Assembly: GCA_003973385.1 (NCBI GenBank)
Contig: QNYK01000070.1
Coordinates: 1 to 32,802, forward strand
Reading direction: 5' to 3'
Source of the DNA: Bacillota bacterium
GTDB taxonomy: Bacteria > Planctomycetota > UBA8108 > UBA1146
DNA: 32,802 nucleotides
The position numbers and the translations under genes were made by a program. The notes beneath the pieces were generated by a model. The model did no database searches, was not told the origin of the DNA, and saw only the letters and a program-made list of their open reading frames with translations. This document shows, one piece after another, positions 16,029 through 24,469 of this stretch; positions within the stretch are counted from its first letter, which is position 1, and each line of letters starts with the position of its first letter.

Positions 16029-17206
16029 TGCTGGCTTCAGCGCTTCAATGTGGCCTGGATCGTTTGCGAGATGAGAACTTTGAGCCACTTCGTGGCCGTC
16101 GTCTCGGGGTCTGCTGCAACCGATCCGCCATCGATGGTCACGGAACTCGTCTCGAAGACCTGTTGCTCGATGCGGCCATCGATGTGGTGCGCTGGTTTGA
16201 ACCGGAGCACGGTATCGAGACGACCGCTCAGGATATGGAGACGGTGGTCTCGAGTCGGCCCGAGGTGATCAGCCTCTACGGCGATGACGAGGCTTCCCTG
16301 CGACCCGATCCGAATGCCCTGGAGGATCTCGATCTGCTGCTATTTGACATCCAGGACATCGGGAGTCGCTATTACACCTTCGCAGCGACTCTGAGATACA
16401 TCCTGGAAGTGGCAGCGCTCACCGGCACCCGGGTGATGGTACTCGATCGCCCCAATCCGATCGGCGGCATCGCTGTCGAGGGGGGCACGGTACATCAGGG
16501 CTTCGAGAGTTTTGTCGGAGCCTCGCCCCTCTGCATCCGCCATGGTCTGACGATGGGGGAGATCGCTCGGGTATTGACCGGATCGGTCGGGATCCGTGCC
16601 GAACTGGAAGTGGTCCCCTGTCGTGGCTGGAACCGCCAGGTGATGCAGCGAGAGAGTGGTGTTCCATGGGTGCCTCCATCCCCGAACATGCCGACGCCGG
16701 AGACGGCGCTGATCTACCCGGGGATGTGCCTGGTCGAGGGGACCGATCTGTCGGAGGGGCGCGGCACCGAACGGCCTTTTCACCGTGTCGGAGCGCCGTG
16801 GATCGATGCCGATCTGCTCGTCTCTGCGATGGATCTGCGGTCGAGACAGATGCAATTGCAGGGGCTGGCCTTCTCGCCGGTACACTTCACGCCAACCTTT
16901 CAGAAGTATGCAGGACAACAGTGCCACGGAATCGAGATCGAGGTGATCGAGGCCTCCGTGGTGGATTCACTGCTGCTGGGGGTGATCTTTCTGGAGCAGA
17001 CGCGTGCTCAGGATCCCGAACTTTTTCGCTGGCGCACCGACCCTTACGAGTTTGTCACCGATCCGATCGCCATCGACTTGTTGTGGGGAGGATCCGATCT
17101 GCGCCACGGGTTGGAGCAGGGCTTGTCACCGCGCGATCTCATCGAAGCTCGCGAATCGGAACGTTGTCAGTTTCTCGAACTCCGCCAGCAGCACCTGCTT
17201 TACTGA
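16028..17206 (+). CDS. DUF1343 family protein, NamZ-like exo-beta-N-acetylmuramidase
   Basis: This 392-residue protein carries the DUF1343 signatures PEHGI (59-63), DIQDIGSRYYTF (107-118), DRPNPIGG (140-147) and VEGTDLSEGRGTERPF (236-251). The characterised member NamZ removes terminal N-acetylmuramic acid from peptidoglycan fragments, so a role in cell-wall recycling is likely. The ATG at 16028 is coupled to the preceding gene by TGATG. There is no signal peptide, suggesting cytosolic action on imported muropeptide sugars. It is the last gene of the RuBisCO-like operon, and its end overlaps the convergent polymerase gene by 7 bp. Confidence 0.9.
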   Translation: MLASALQCGLDRLRDENFEPLRGRRLGVCCNRSAIDGHGTRLEDLLLDAAIDVVRWFEPEHGIETTAQDMETVVSSRPEVISLYGDDEASLRPDPNALEDLDLLLFDIQDIGSRYYTFAATLRYILEVAALTGTRVMVLDRPNPIGGIAVEGGTVHQGFESFVGASPLCIRHGLTMGEIARVLTGSVGIRAELEVVPCRGWNRQVMQRESGVPWVPPSPNMPTPETALIYPGMCLVEGTDLSEGRGTERPFHRVGAPWIDADLLVSAMDLRSRQMQLQGLAFSPVHFTPTFQKYAGQQCHGIEIEVIEASVVDSLLLGVIFLEQTRAQDPELFRWRTDPYEFVTDPIAIDLLWGGSDLRHGLEQGLSPRDLIEARESERCQFLELRQQHLLY

Positions 17207-20200
17207 TGGACTGCTCTACCGGGTTGCTGCGGGCCCTCGGTGGTCTGTCCTTCGATCGGTAGCATCGAGACGCTGTGGGCGATCACCGACATCGCTCCGA
17301 GCCTCTCCTCCACCTTTCCCTCGACGAGCAACGGGCCACTGCCGTCGAGCAGCACCCGTCGTACTCGTGGCCAGATGGAACTGAAGCAGGTCACCTCGCA
17401 GGTGCCGTACTCGTCTTCGATGGTGATGAATCCCATCGCACCTCGCTGTATCCGGTGATGTCGCGAAGCGATGCGCAGGCCACTGATCCGGATCGTGGTG
17501 CCGGCTCTTCGTGGCACCTCTCTCGTCGTGATGCAGCCGAGTCGCTGACGAAGATCACGATGGAATTGCATCGGATGGGCGCTGATACCTGCTCCCAGCA
17601 ACCGGATCTCCTGCTCGAGAAGTTTCCGGGGCGAGAGTTCGACCAGAGGGGGCCCCTCATCGACGACACCGGCGAGGTCTCCGGTGGTGGCCTGACCCCG
17701 GGTCGCATCCAGTTGACGATATCGGGTGTGCGTACGCCACAGCAGTCGGGTGCGTGGAATCTCGAAGTGATCGAGTGCGCCGGCGAGGATCCACTCCTTC
17801 AGTTCCGACATCCCGATCCGTGTCCGACGCATCAGATCCTCTGGAGAATCGAAGGGGCGAGCGGCAAAGACGGACTCGATACTGGTCTGGCGTGAGCCGA
17901 GGATCATCGCCAACGGCATGCGAATCGCTCCATCCGGCTCCAGTATGAAGGTGTCGGCGGAACGTTCGACGCAGGGCAGCCGCAACGGCACACCGAGTCG
18001 CCTCGCTTCGCCGACGAAGGCGGCGAAGGGATACATGCCGGCGTGGTGTCGAAACAGGGCGCACAGAAACTCGGCCGGATGGTGGGTCTTGAGCCAGGCA
18101 CTGCGCCAGGCGAGTAGCCCGTAGGATGCGGCGTGCGCCTTGTTGAAGGAGTAGCGTCCGAAGTGCTGCAACTGTTGCCATAACTGGCGCGCTTCCCCGG
18201 CGCCGAAGCCCTGGCCGATGGCGTCGGCGATGAACTGGTCTTCGAGTCGTTGTAATTCTGCCCGGGAATCGCTGCGTACCGCACGAGCGAGGGCTCTTCG
18301 CAGCAGATCTCCTGCGGCGAGGCTTGCGCCGGTGACGAGGGCGACCAGTTCCATCAGGTTCTCCTCGTAGAGGAGCAGGCCGCGCTGCTGCCCCAGCAGC
18401 GAAGCGAGGGCCGGATGCGGTGGATCGGGAGCTTCCAGCCCCCTCGCCCGGCGGCAGAAAGCGTCCTTCAATCCTCCGGCGGACGGTCCCGGGCGGATGA
18501 GGGCGACCGCCTGGATCGTCTCCTGCGCATTGCCCGCCTTCATCTGAACCAGCAGCGATCGCATCGCCGGACTCTCCAGCTGGAAGCAGCCGAGGGTGTC
18601 GCCGCGCTGCAGCAGTCGTGCGGTCCGGTCGCAATGCTCCGGGATGGCGGCGATGTCGAGGCGTTTGCCGCTGCGCTGCTCGATCAGGTCGCGCACCGTT
18701 CCGATCTCGGAGACGCAGCGGTTGCCGAGTAGATCGATCTTGATCAGCCCCGTTTCCTCGATGGAGTACATGTCGAACTGGGTGATGATGATCCCCCTGG
18801 CGGCTCTCTCCACCGCCGTGATCTGATCGATGGGGCGATCAGCGATGCAAATTCCGCCCGGATGGATCGATCGATGATGCGGTCGCCCACGCAGCCATTG
18901 TGCATCTTCGAGCAGTTCCCGTCGCTTCGCCGGTGACATGGAGATGGCAGCGAGGGCGGGATCTCCCGAGAGCAATTCGGCGATCGAGTCACCACCACTG
19001 GTTCCATCGGTTCGATGCGGTAGTCGGCGCGAGAGGCGATCGACATCGCCCGGGGAGAGGCCGTGGGCGCGAGCGGCTTCCCGGAGCGCGGAGCGAATCT
19101 GCAGCGCGGTGCGGGTACAGATCATCGCGGTCCGGTCTTCACCGTAGCGGCGATAAACATGGTCGATGATGCGATCGCGTCCTTGCCAGCACAGATCGAT
19201 ATCGATGTCGGGCAGATCTTTTCGATCCGGGTGCAGGAACCGCTCGAAACGAAGGCGGTGGGCGATCGGGTCGACCTGGGTGATGCCGAGGGCGTAGGAG
19301 ACGATGGAGGCGGCTCCCGAACCGCGCCCGGCGCATTCGATGCCGAGTCTGTGTGCCTCGGAGACGATGTCGCCGACGACCAGGAAGTAGGGCACGAATC
19401 CCATCGTGTCGATGACATGCAGTTCGGTGGCGAGCCGTTCCAGGGCGGCGCGAGAAACGCTGCCGTAGCGGCGCAGCAGGCCACGGTGGCACTGCTCGTA
19501 GAGAAGTCCGAATGGGGTCTGCCCGGCAGCGACGGGAAACGGTGGAAAGATGGTGCGCCTCGAGCAGAAGTCGACGGCCATCGCTTCTCTTTCGATGCGG
19601 GCAGCGGATTCGAGTGCCGCGGGCAGATCCCGATACAACCGTTGCCAGCGGTCTGGAGTGGGGATCGGTGCCAGGATCGGAGAGATGCTCCCAGCGCACG
19701 GATTTTTTCGGTCGCGAGCGATGCGATCGACGGTCGAAACGCAACGCACCGACTCCAGCAGATCGAGGCGCTCCCGTGTCACCGGTTGCAGCATTCCGAT
19801 CCGGGACGAGGCGATCACTGCAAGCCCCAGTTGCTCAGCAGCATCGAGGGCACGGTGTTCCCGGGCGATGGGGTCGCGAAGGCGATCGATCTCGAGCAGA
19901 ATCCGCGATCGTGAGCGCGGCCCGAGTCGATCGATGAGTTGCCGTGCCAGCATCGGGTCGCGCACCAGCAGCGACAGGGAGCGACCACCGTTGCAGAGGG
20001 ATTCGACCAGATCGAAGGGCTCCGGTTGCGATGGGTTCTGGCCGCAGGAAGCGTCGTCACCCCGGGCGAGGCAGCGTCGGCTGACCAGTTGATTCAGTTC
20101 TTCCTGACCGGCCCGATCACAGGCGATGGCGACCACCGAACGGCCACAACGGTCATCGACCTCGGCGGCGGCGAGCAGTTTGAGTTCCGATCGTTTCGCT

Positions 20201-20367
20201 GCCCTGGCGGCCTCGACGATGGTGCCAAGGTCGAGATACTCTGCGACCACGATGCTACGCCAGCCTTGCCCCGCGGCCTCGTCGATGAGGCGAGAGATCG
20301 GCTCCAGGCCGCGTAACATCGAACCCCAGGAGCGCAGTGAAAGGAGCAGGGGTCGGCTAGCGGTCAC
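17200..20367 (-). CDS. DnaE-type DNA polymerase III alpha subunit, short SOS-like (DnaE2/ImuC-type) form
   Basis: This C-family polymerase has 1055 residues from the GTG at 20367, where GAGG sits 6 nt upstream. The frame is open further upstream, but that part is compositionally unlike protein. Palm motifs are GRGSGAAS (347-354), PDIDIDL (386-392, catalytic D387/D389) and KIDLLG (D545); a finger and helix-hairpin-helix region follows. A C-terminal OB domain carries MGFITIEDEYGTCEV. The N-terminal PHP domain is degenerate: LLLSLRSWGSMLRG replaces the His-rich metal site, so PHP exonuclease activity is not expected. Length is nearer DnaE2 than replicative DnaE (about 1160). A GAAC-N4-GTTC palindrome 42 bp upstream supports SOS control. 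No imuA or imuB lies beside it. Replicative DnaE cannot be fully excluded. Confidence 0.88.
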   Translation of the reverse strand: MTASRPLLLSLRSWGSMLRGLEPISRLIDEAAGQGWRSIVVAEYLDLGTIVEAARAAKRSELKLLAAAEVDDRCGRSVVAIACDRAGQEELNQLVSRRCLARGDDASCGQNPSQPEPFDLVESLCNGGRSLSLLVRDPMLARQLIDRLGPRSRSRILLEIDRLRDPIAREHRALDAAEQLGLAVIASSRIGMLQPVTRERLDLLESVRCVSTVDRIARDRKNPCAGSISPILAPIPTPDRWQRLYRDLPAALESAARIEREAMAVDFCSRRTIFPPFPVAAGQTPFGLLYEQCHRGLLRRYGSVSRAALERLATELHVIDTMGFVPYFLVVGDIVSEAHRLGIECAGRGSGAASIVSYALGITQVDPIAHRLRFERFLHPDRKDLPDIDIDLCWQGRDRIIDHVYRRYGEDRTAMICTRTALQIRSALREAARAHGLSPGDVDRLSRRLPHRTDGTSGGDSIAELLSGDPALAAISMSPAKRRELLEDAQWLRGRPHHRSIHPGGICIADRPIDQITAVERAARGIIITQFDMYSIEETGLIKIDLLGNRCVSEIGTVRDLIEQRSGKRLDIAAIPEHCDRTARLLQRGDTLGCFQLESPAMRSLLVQMKAGNAQETIQAVALIRPGPSAGGLKDAFCRRARGLEAPDPPHPALASLLGQQRGLLLYEENLMELVALVTGASLAAGDLLRRALARAVRSDSRAELQRLEDQFIADAIGQGFGAGEARQLWQQLQHFGRYSFNKAHAASYGLLAWRSAWLKTHHPAEFLCALFRHHAGMYPFAAFVGEARRLGVPLRLPCVERSADTFILEPDGAIRMPLAMILGSRQTSIESVFAARPFDSPEDLMRRTRIGMSELKEWILAGALDHFEIPRTRLLWRTHTRYRQLDATRGQATTGDLAGVVDEGPPLVELSPRKLLEQEIRLLGAGISAHPMQFHRDLRQRLGCITTREVPRRAGTTIRISGLRIASRHHRIQRGAMGFITIEDEYGTCEVTCFSSIWPRVRRVLLDGSGPLLVEGKVEERLGAMSVIAHSVSMLPIEGQTTEGPQQPGRAVHQ

Positions 20368-20408
20368 GACAAACCTCGGATCGGAGAAGGATGAGCCGCA
20401 GCAGGGTA

Positions 20409-20424
20409 GCGAACATCTGTTCGC
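20409..20424. promoter_or_regulatory. Candidate LexA (SOS) box upstream of the DnaE-type polymerase
   Basis: GCGAACATCTGTTCGC is a perfect palindrome with 6-bp arms around ATCT. It contains CGAAC-N4-GTTCG, the LexA operator form known from Gram-positive and several other phyla. It lies 42 bp upstream of the chosen GTG. Its use in planctomycetes is not known to me. Confidence 0.6.
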
Positions 20425-20464
20425 AAGCCAAGGGGGGAGCCCATTTCTGTGCTCGGTCACGATC

Positions 20465-20502
20465 AAGGTGTGGGTTCGAGAAGAAGGTGGGGGTTCGAGA
20501 AG
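20465..20502. repeat. Tandem 19-bp direct repeat in the polymerase leader
   Basis: Two adjacent 19-bp copies, AAGGTGTGGGTTCGAGAAG (20465-20483) and AAGGTGGGGGTTCGAGAAG (20484-20502), differ at one base. They lie between the protease terminator and the SOS-like palindrome. Confidence 0.8.
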
Positions 20503-20538
20503 AAAGAGGGGCCGGGAAGGAGTTCCTTCCCGGCCCCT
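20500..20538 (-). terminator. Rho-independent-type terminator of the large protease gene
   Basis: A perfect 14-bp stem (AGGGGCCGGGAAGG paired with its complement) closes an AGTT-type tetraloop at 20507-20538. On the minus strand a TCTTTCTTCT tail follows. It lies about 40 nt past the protease stop. Confidence 0.85.
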
Positions 20539-20578
20539 CGAGACCGTTGCTACTGGCAACCCCGATGAAGTGGGTCGA

Positions 20579-23500
20579 TCAGAGGCAGGAGGTGTAGGTA
20601 GCACAATCCAGGGAATCGCTGGTCGGGTCCGGTCCGCAGGTGGGAGCCGTCGGAGCCGGCATCGCCGGTCCGCCCGAGAACAGATTCGCCAGTTCGTACA
20701 CAGCGTCGGCGATGTTGACGGAACCATCGTCGTTACAGTCCGCCGCATCGTCACAGTTGATGGCGCCTCCGGTAAAGAGTCCCGCCAGCATCGACACCGC
20801 ATCGGCGATGTTGATCACGGAGTCATCGTTGATATCTCCGCGGATGAATCCGCCGGTGGACGGGGTCAGGGTCACTGTGCCGTTGTTGAGGGCAGCGACC
20901 ATCGCCTGACCATTGACAACGACGATATTGACCACGGAGGGAGAACCGAGCGATCCACTCCATGAAAGAGCGGTGGTGGCACCGGTGTTATTGCCGATGA
21001 GGCCAGAGGGCACGGTGTCGTAATCGATCGATCCCATCGGCGTGTCGCTTGTGAACTCCAGGATGGCGGTGTTGGCGAAGCTGTAAACGCAACCCACCGT
21101 CACTCCATCGCTGTAGAAATTGATGTCGATGAAGTCCGGTCCGCTCGAACTGTTGAGGCCCTCGAGTACCGCTGACGAGGTCCAGGTGGTGGCACTCACC
21201 ATGCCCGGATCGTTGGCGATTCCGAAGGAGAAGCCCTGGGTATCGTTGGGGTATCCAACAGCGGCGCTGTCTTCACTGATATTCAGGGTAGCGGAGAAGC
21301 TACCGGTACCGGTGGAAGGAGCGTAACTGGCGGTCACATCGACAGCCGTGTAGGCAAAACCGCTTGGAGGAGCCTGGCAGGCGGGATCCGCCGTGCAGTC
21401 AGGATCGTCGCAGTCTGCGAGGCCATCGCCGTCATCATCGGTTCCATTGGTGCAGTTCTCCGGGGGAGTGACGCAAGCAGGATCCTGGTCACAATCGGTA
21501 TCCTCGCAGTCCACATCCCCGTCGCCATCGTCGTCAGTGCCGTTGGTGCAGTTCTCAGGGTTCGGAGCGCCCGAGAGAGTGATCTCGAGAGTTCCGGTTC
21601 CCTGTCCGCCTGCAGCCCAGCCACCGATGCGGATGAAGTAGTTGGTTCCAGCAGTCACGTTCATTTCCATCAACGAGGTGAATGCGCCACAACCGGTGCC
21701 GTCACCATTACAAGCAACCTCGGTCAGAGCCCCACAGGTACCCGTGTAAGCGACGAGATCGCTGTCGAAGTCAATGAGATCGCAGGTCGATACGGTTGCG
21801 GTACCGCTTACCGGTGCGCTGAACTGGTACCAGGCATCGCTGGCCATCACTCCTAGGAAAGTACCGGTGCAGGCAGCATCGTCGAAGGGATCAGCACTGT
21901 CGCTCATGCCAGTGGTATCGACCGCATTGGAACCGACCACCGCGATGAGCGGGTCGTTGCACTCGTCACCCTGGCCACCGCCACCGCCACCACCAACGGT
22001 GATGGTGAGGGTGCCAGGCCCTTGATCAGCTGTACCCCAGCCGCCGATGCGAAGGATGATGCTATCGCCCGCCTGGACTCCAGGAATGGTGATCATGGAA
22101 TCAAAGCCCTGACAACCAGCAGCCGCGCCACCATCGCCGTCACAGGCGATGAGGCTCAGGTTTCCACAGTTGCCAGAGTATGCGGCGATGTCGGTATCAA
22201 AACTATTGATGTCACAGGTCTCGAAGGTGACGTCGCCGGAGAAGTTGGCAATGTACAAGAACCACCCATCGCTGGCGTTCTCGCCATAGGCGTTGGAGCA
22301 TCCGGTCGGATCAGGCTCAGGACTGTCCGTCATTCCGGTCGTATCAAAGGCGTTGGCACCTTCGGTGACGAGGATTGCATCGATGCACTCGTCGCCGTTT
22401 CCGCCACCACCGCCACAGGCAGGATTGTTGGCGCAATCGGGATCGGCACAGTCGATGAGTCCGTCACCGTCATCGTCGGTTCCATTGGTGCAGTTCTCGG
22501 TGGCAGGTCCGCCACCACCAACGGTGATGGTCATGGTGCCGCTTCCAACGCCGGTGCCCGCATCCCAGCCACCGACGCGAATCAGGTATTCGGTTCCCGC
22601 AGTCACGGCAACGCCGGTGACGAGGGAAGAAAACCCGGCGCATCCGGTGCTGTCGCCGTTGCAGGCGATCTGGGTGAGAGCGCCACAGAGGCCGTTGTAG
22701 ATGGCGATATCTGAGTCAAAACTGATGCTGTTACAGGTGCTCACTTCCATAGAACCGGTGGAGGTGGCCGTGTAGCTGTACCAGCCGTCATTGACGAACT
22801 GTCCGAGGAAAGTGCCGGGGCATTGAGCGTCGGAGATGGGATCGGTTCCGGTGGTCATCCCGGTGTTATCGATGGCATTGGCACCATCGACCGCGATGAA
22901 CGCGGTGCTGCACTCGTCACCGGCACCCGCGGGCAAGCAGGCCGGGCTGTTGAAGCAGTCCGGGTCGTCACAATCTGCCAGGCCGTCGCCGTCATCGTCG
23001 ACTCCGTTGGAGCAGAGCTCGACATTGCCGCCTCCACCTGCCGGAAGCGTGTCGACGGTGAGCTGGCCAGTATTGGCGACGTCGAGCCAGGCGCCGAGGC
23101 CAAGGCCCCATGATCTGGAGAAGCGACCGTAGTCGTCGGAGAAGTTGTTACCGCAGGCGGCATTTCCGCAGCAGAGCTGCCCGATGACGCGGTGGTTCTG
23201 ATCGAAGAGGGGAGAACCGGAAGAGCCCGGCTCGGTGGTTCCCAGATCCCAGTCGTTGACCGTCACGAAGTTGGTCGTCAGGGTCGGTGCCTGATTCTCG
23301 AACGAGATTCTCTTTTCCTCGACATTGGGGTGATGAATGCCGACAGCGCTAGTTGGCTGAGAGGTCGATGCATTCCAGCCGCAGAAGGAAACTCCGAAGG
23401 CGGGGTTGGGCGGGCTGGTCAACTCGACCAGTGTGTAGTCCGAGGTTGCAGATCCGGATCGGTAGATCGAACCGGTGCTGAACTGATTCAGGGTGCCGTT

Positions 23501-24352
23501 TCCGGGGCCGCCACTGGAGGCGGATCCGGGCGGGCGACAGGTGGAGTTCTCATAGTTCCAGTACACCACCAGCGATCCGGCATTGCCGCCGGTGACACCG
23601 CAGTGGTCTGCTGTCATGAAGAAGGGGGTGCCGTCCTGGGCCGTGTTGTTGACCATGAACCCGGTGCAGAAGAGCGATCCTCCGGTGGAGATGACGCCGA
23701 CGCAGTCGATCTCGTTCTCCCAGGTGGCAGATTGCGGGCACACCACATCGACATTGCACGAACCGGACATCGAGGGTCCCGTGTTGGTCGAGGGGGGTAT
23801 GCCAAAGAACTCATGAAAACCCCTGTAACCCGGGTTGATCGAGGAGAGTTCTACCTCTTGCTCGACCATCCAGCGATCTTCGAGTGCACAGGTGATCTCG
23901 ATGATCACATCATTGCCCGCAACGGCGGGGGTCCAGAGCACGCCGGTATCCTGGATGTCATCGATGGTGAAGGCACGGATGCGATGAGTTCTATCCATGT
24001 TGTAGATCCGCATCTCGCCGCCGACAGGAACCAGCCAGCGACTGAAACCGTAGTTCATGCTGATGGCGTTCTTGCAACGGGTCCGCAGTCGCCAGACAGC
24101 GGTCTCCGAGTTCATCTTTGTCCACCTGCCGTGAGTGATCGGTGTGATCGTCACCGGCTCAGGAACCGCGTATCGTGGTGCCAGACCATTTCGATCGCGC
24201 TCGATGTCATCGAGGTTCAGCGCTTCGATATCGAGTGCTGGTACCTCGACGGTGGGGACTTCCTTCAGTGAGATGTCGGCGATCGCCGGGGCACTACCAA
24301 GGATGACGAGAGCCAGCACCTGGCTGGCAACGAGAAGATGTCGCGGAAACAT
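20579..24352 (-). CDS. Large secreted trypsin-fold (lysyl-endopeptidase-like) protease with PPC-like repeats and dockerin
   Basis: This exported protein has 1257 residues from the ATG at 24352, with GGAGGA 5 nt upstream; an adjacent ATG at 24355 is possible. The signal peptide is FPRHLLVASQVLALVILGSAPAIA. Residues ~200-430 are a chymotrypsin-fold protease: H250 in MTADHCG, D305 in SDYTLVEL and S378 in EPGSSGSPLF, like Achromobacter lysyl endopeptidase. Three PPC-like beta-domains follow (from about 478, 653 and 794). They are linked by calcium-binding-like NGxDDDGDGxxDCxDxDC segments, here four in number. A cohesin-like beta domain (~1000-1165) comes next, and then two dockerin repeats (GDINDDSVINIADAV and DCNDDGSVNIADAV) near the C-terminus. 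The many cysteines suggest disulfides. The protein may degrade extracellular protein while attached through the dockerin; specificity for lysine is inferred. The partial protein at 1-511 shares its repeat module. Confidence 0.9.
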   Translation of the reverse strand: MFPRHLLVASQVLALVILGSAPAIADISLKEVPTVEVPALDIEALNLDDIERDRNGLAPRYAVPEPVTITPITHGRWTKMNSETAVWRLRTRCKNAISMNYGFSRWLVPVGGEMRIYNMDRTHRIRAFTIDDIQDTGVLWTPAVAGNDVIIEITCALEDRWMVEQEVELSSINPGYRGFHEFFGIPPSTNTGPSMSGSCNVDVVCPQSATWENEIDCVGVISTGGSLFCTGFMVNNTAQDGTPFFMTADHCGVTGGNAGSLVVYWNYENSTCRPPGSASSGGPGNGTLNQFSTGSIYRSGSATSDYTLVELTSPPNPAFGVSFCGWNASTSQPTSAVGIHHPNVEEKRISFENQAPTLTTNFVTVNDWDLGTTEPGSSGSPLFDQNHRVIGQLCCGNAACGNNFSDDYGRFSRSWGLGLGAWLDVANTGQLTVDTLPAGGGGNVELCSNGVDDDGDGLADCDDPDCFNSPACLPAGAGDECSTAFIAVDGANAIDNTGMTTGTDPISDAQCPGTFLGQFVNDGWYSYTATSTGSMEVSTCNSISFDSDIAIYNGLCGALTQIACNGDSTGCAGFSSLVTGVAVTAGTEYLIRVGGWDAGTGVGSGTMTITVGGGGPATENCTNGTDDDGDGLIDCADPDCANNPACGGGGGNGDECIDAILVTEGANAFDTTGMTDSPEPDPTGCSNAYGENASDGWFLYIANFSGDVTFETCDINSFDTDIAAYSGNCGNLSLIACDGDGGAAAGCQGFDSMITIPGVQAGDSIILRIGGWGTADQGPGTLTITVGGGGGGGQGDECNDPLIAVVGSNAVDTTGMSDSADPFDDAACTGTFLGVMASDAWYQFSAPVSGTATVSTCDLIDFDSDLVAYTGTCGALTEVACNGDGTGCGAFTSLMEMNVTAGTNYFIRIGGWAAGGQGTGTLEITLSGAPNPENCTNGTDDDGDGDVDCEDTDCDQDPACVTPPENCTNGTDDDGDGLADCDDPDCTADPACQAPPSGFAYTAVDVTASYAPSTGTGSFSATLNISEDSAAVGYPNDTQGFSFGIANDPGMVSATTWTSSAVLEGLNSSSGPDFIDINFYSDGVTVGCVYSFANTAILEFTSDTPMGSIDYDTVPSGLIGNNTGATTALSWSGSLGSPSVVNIVVVNGQAMVAALNNGTVTLTPSTGGFIRGDINDDSVINIADAVSMLAGLFTGGAINCDDAADCNDDGSVNIADAVYELANLFSGGPAMPAPTAPTCGPDPTSDSLDCATYTSCL

Positions 24353-24386
24353 CATGTTCCTCCCATGTTGGAATCTATGTGACTGA

Positions 24387-24410
24387 CATCTCACACTGGA
24401 GTGTGAGATG
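24387..24410. repeat. Perfect 10-bp inverted repeat between the haem protein and protease genes
   Basis: CATCTCACAC and GTGTGAGATG flank TGGA. It lies 60 nt past the haem-protein stop and about 35 nt before the protease ATG. No T-tract follows on the minus strand, so it may be an operator, an RNA processing site or a weak terminator. Confidence 0.6.
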
Positions 24411-24469
24411 CAGAACCACCGATTACAGCGGGCAACTGCGAATGGAATTCTGGATGATCAGAGCCACTT

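Noticed and set aside
23192-24271. A 359-codon plus-strand frame antisense to the protease
   Set aside because: It is a shadow of the protease-domain codons on the opposite strand.
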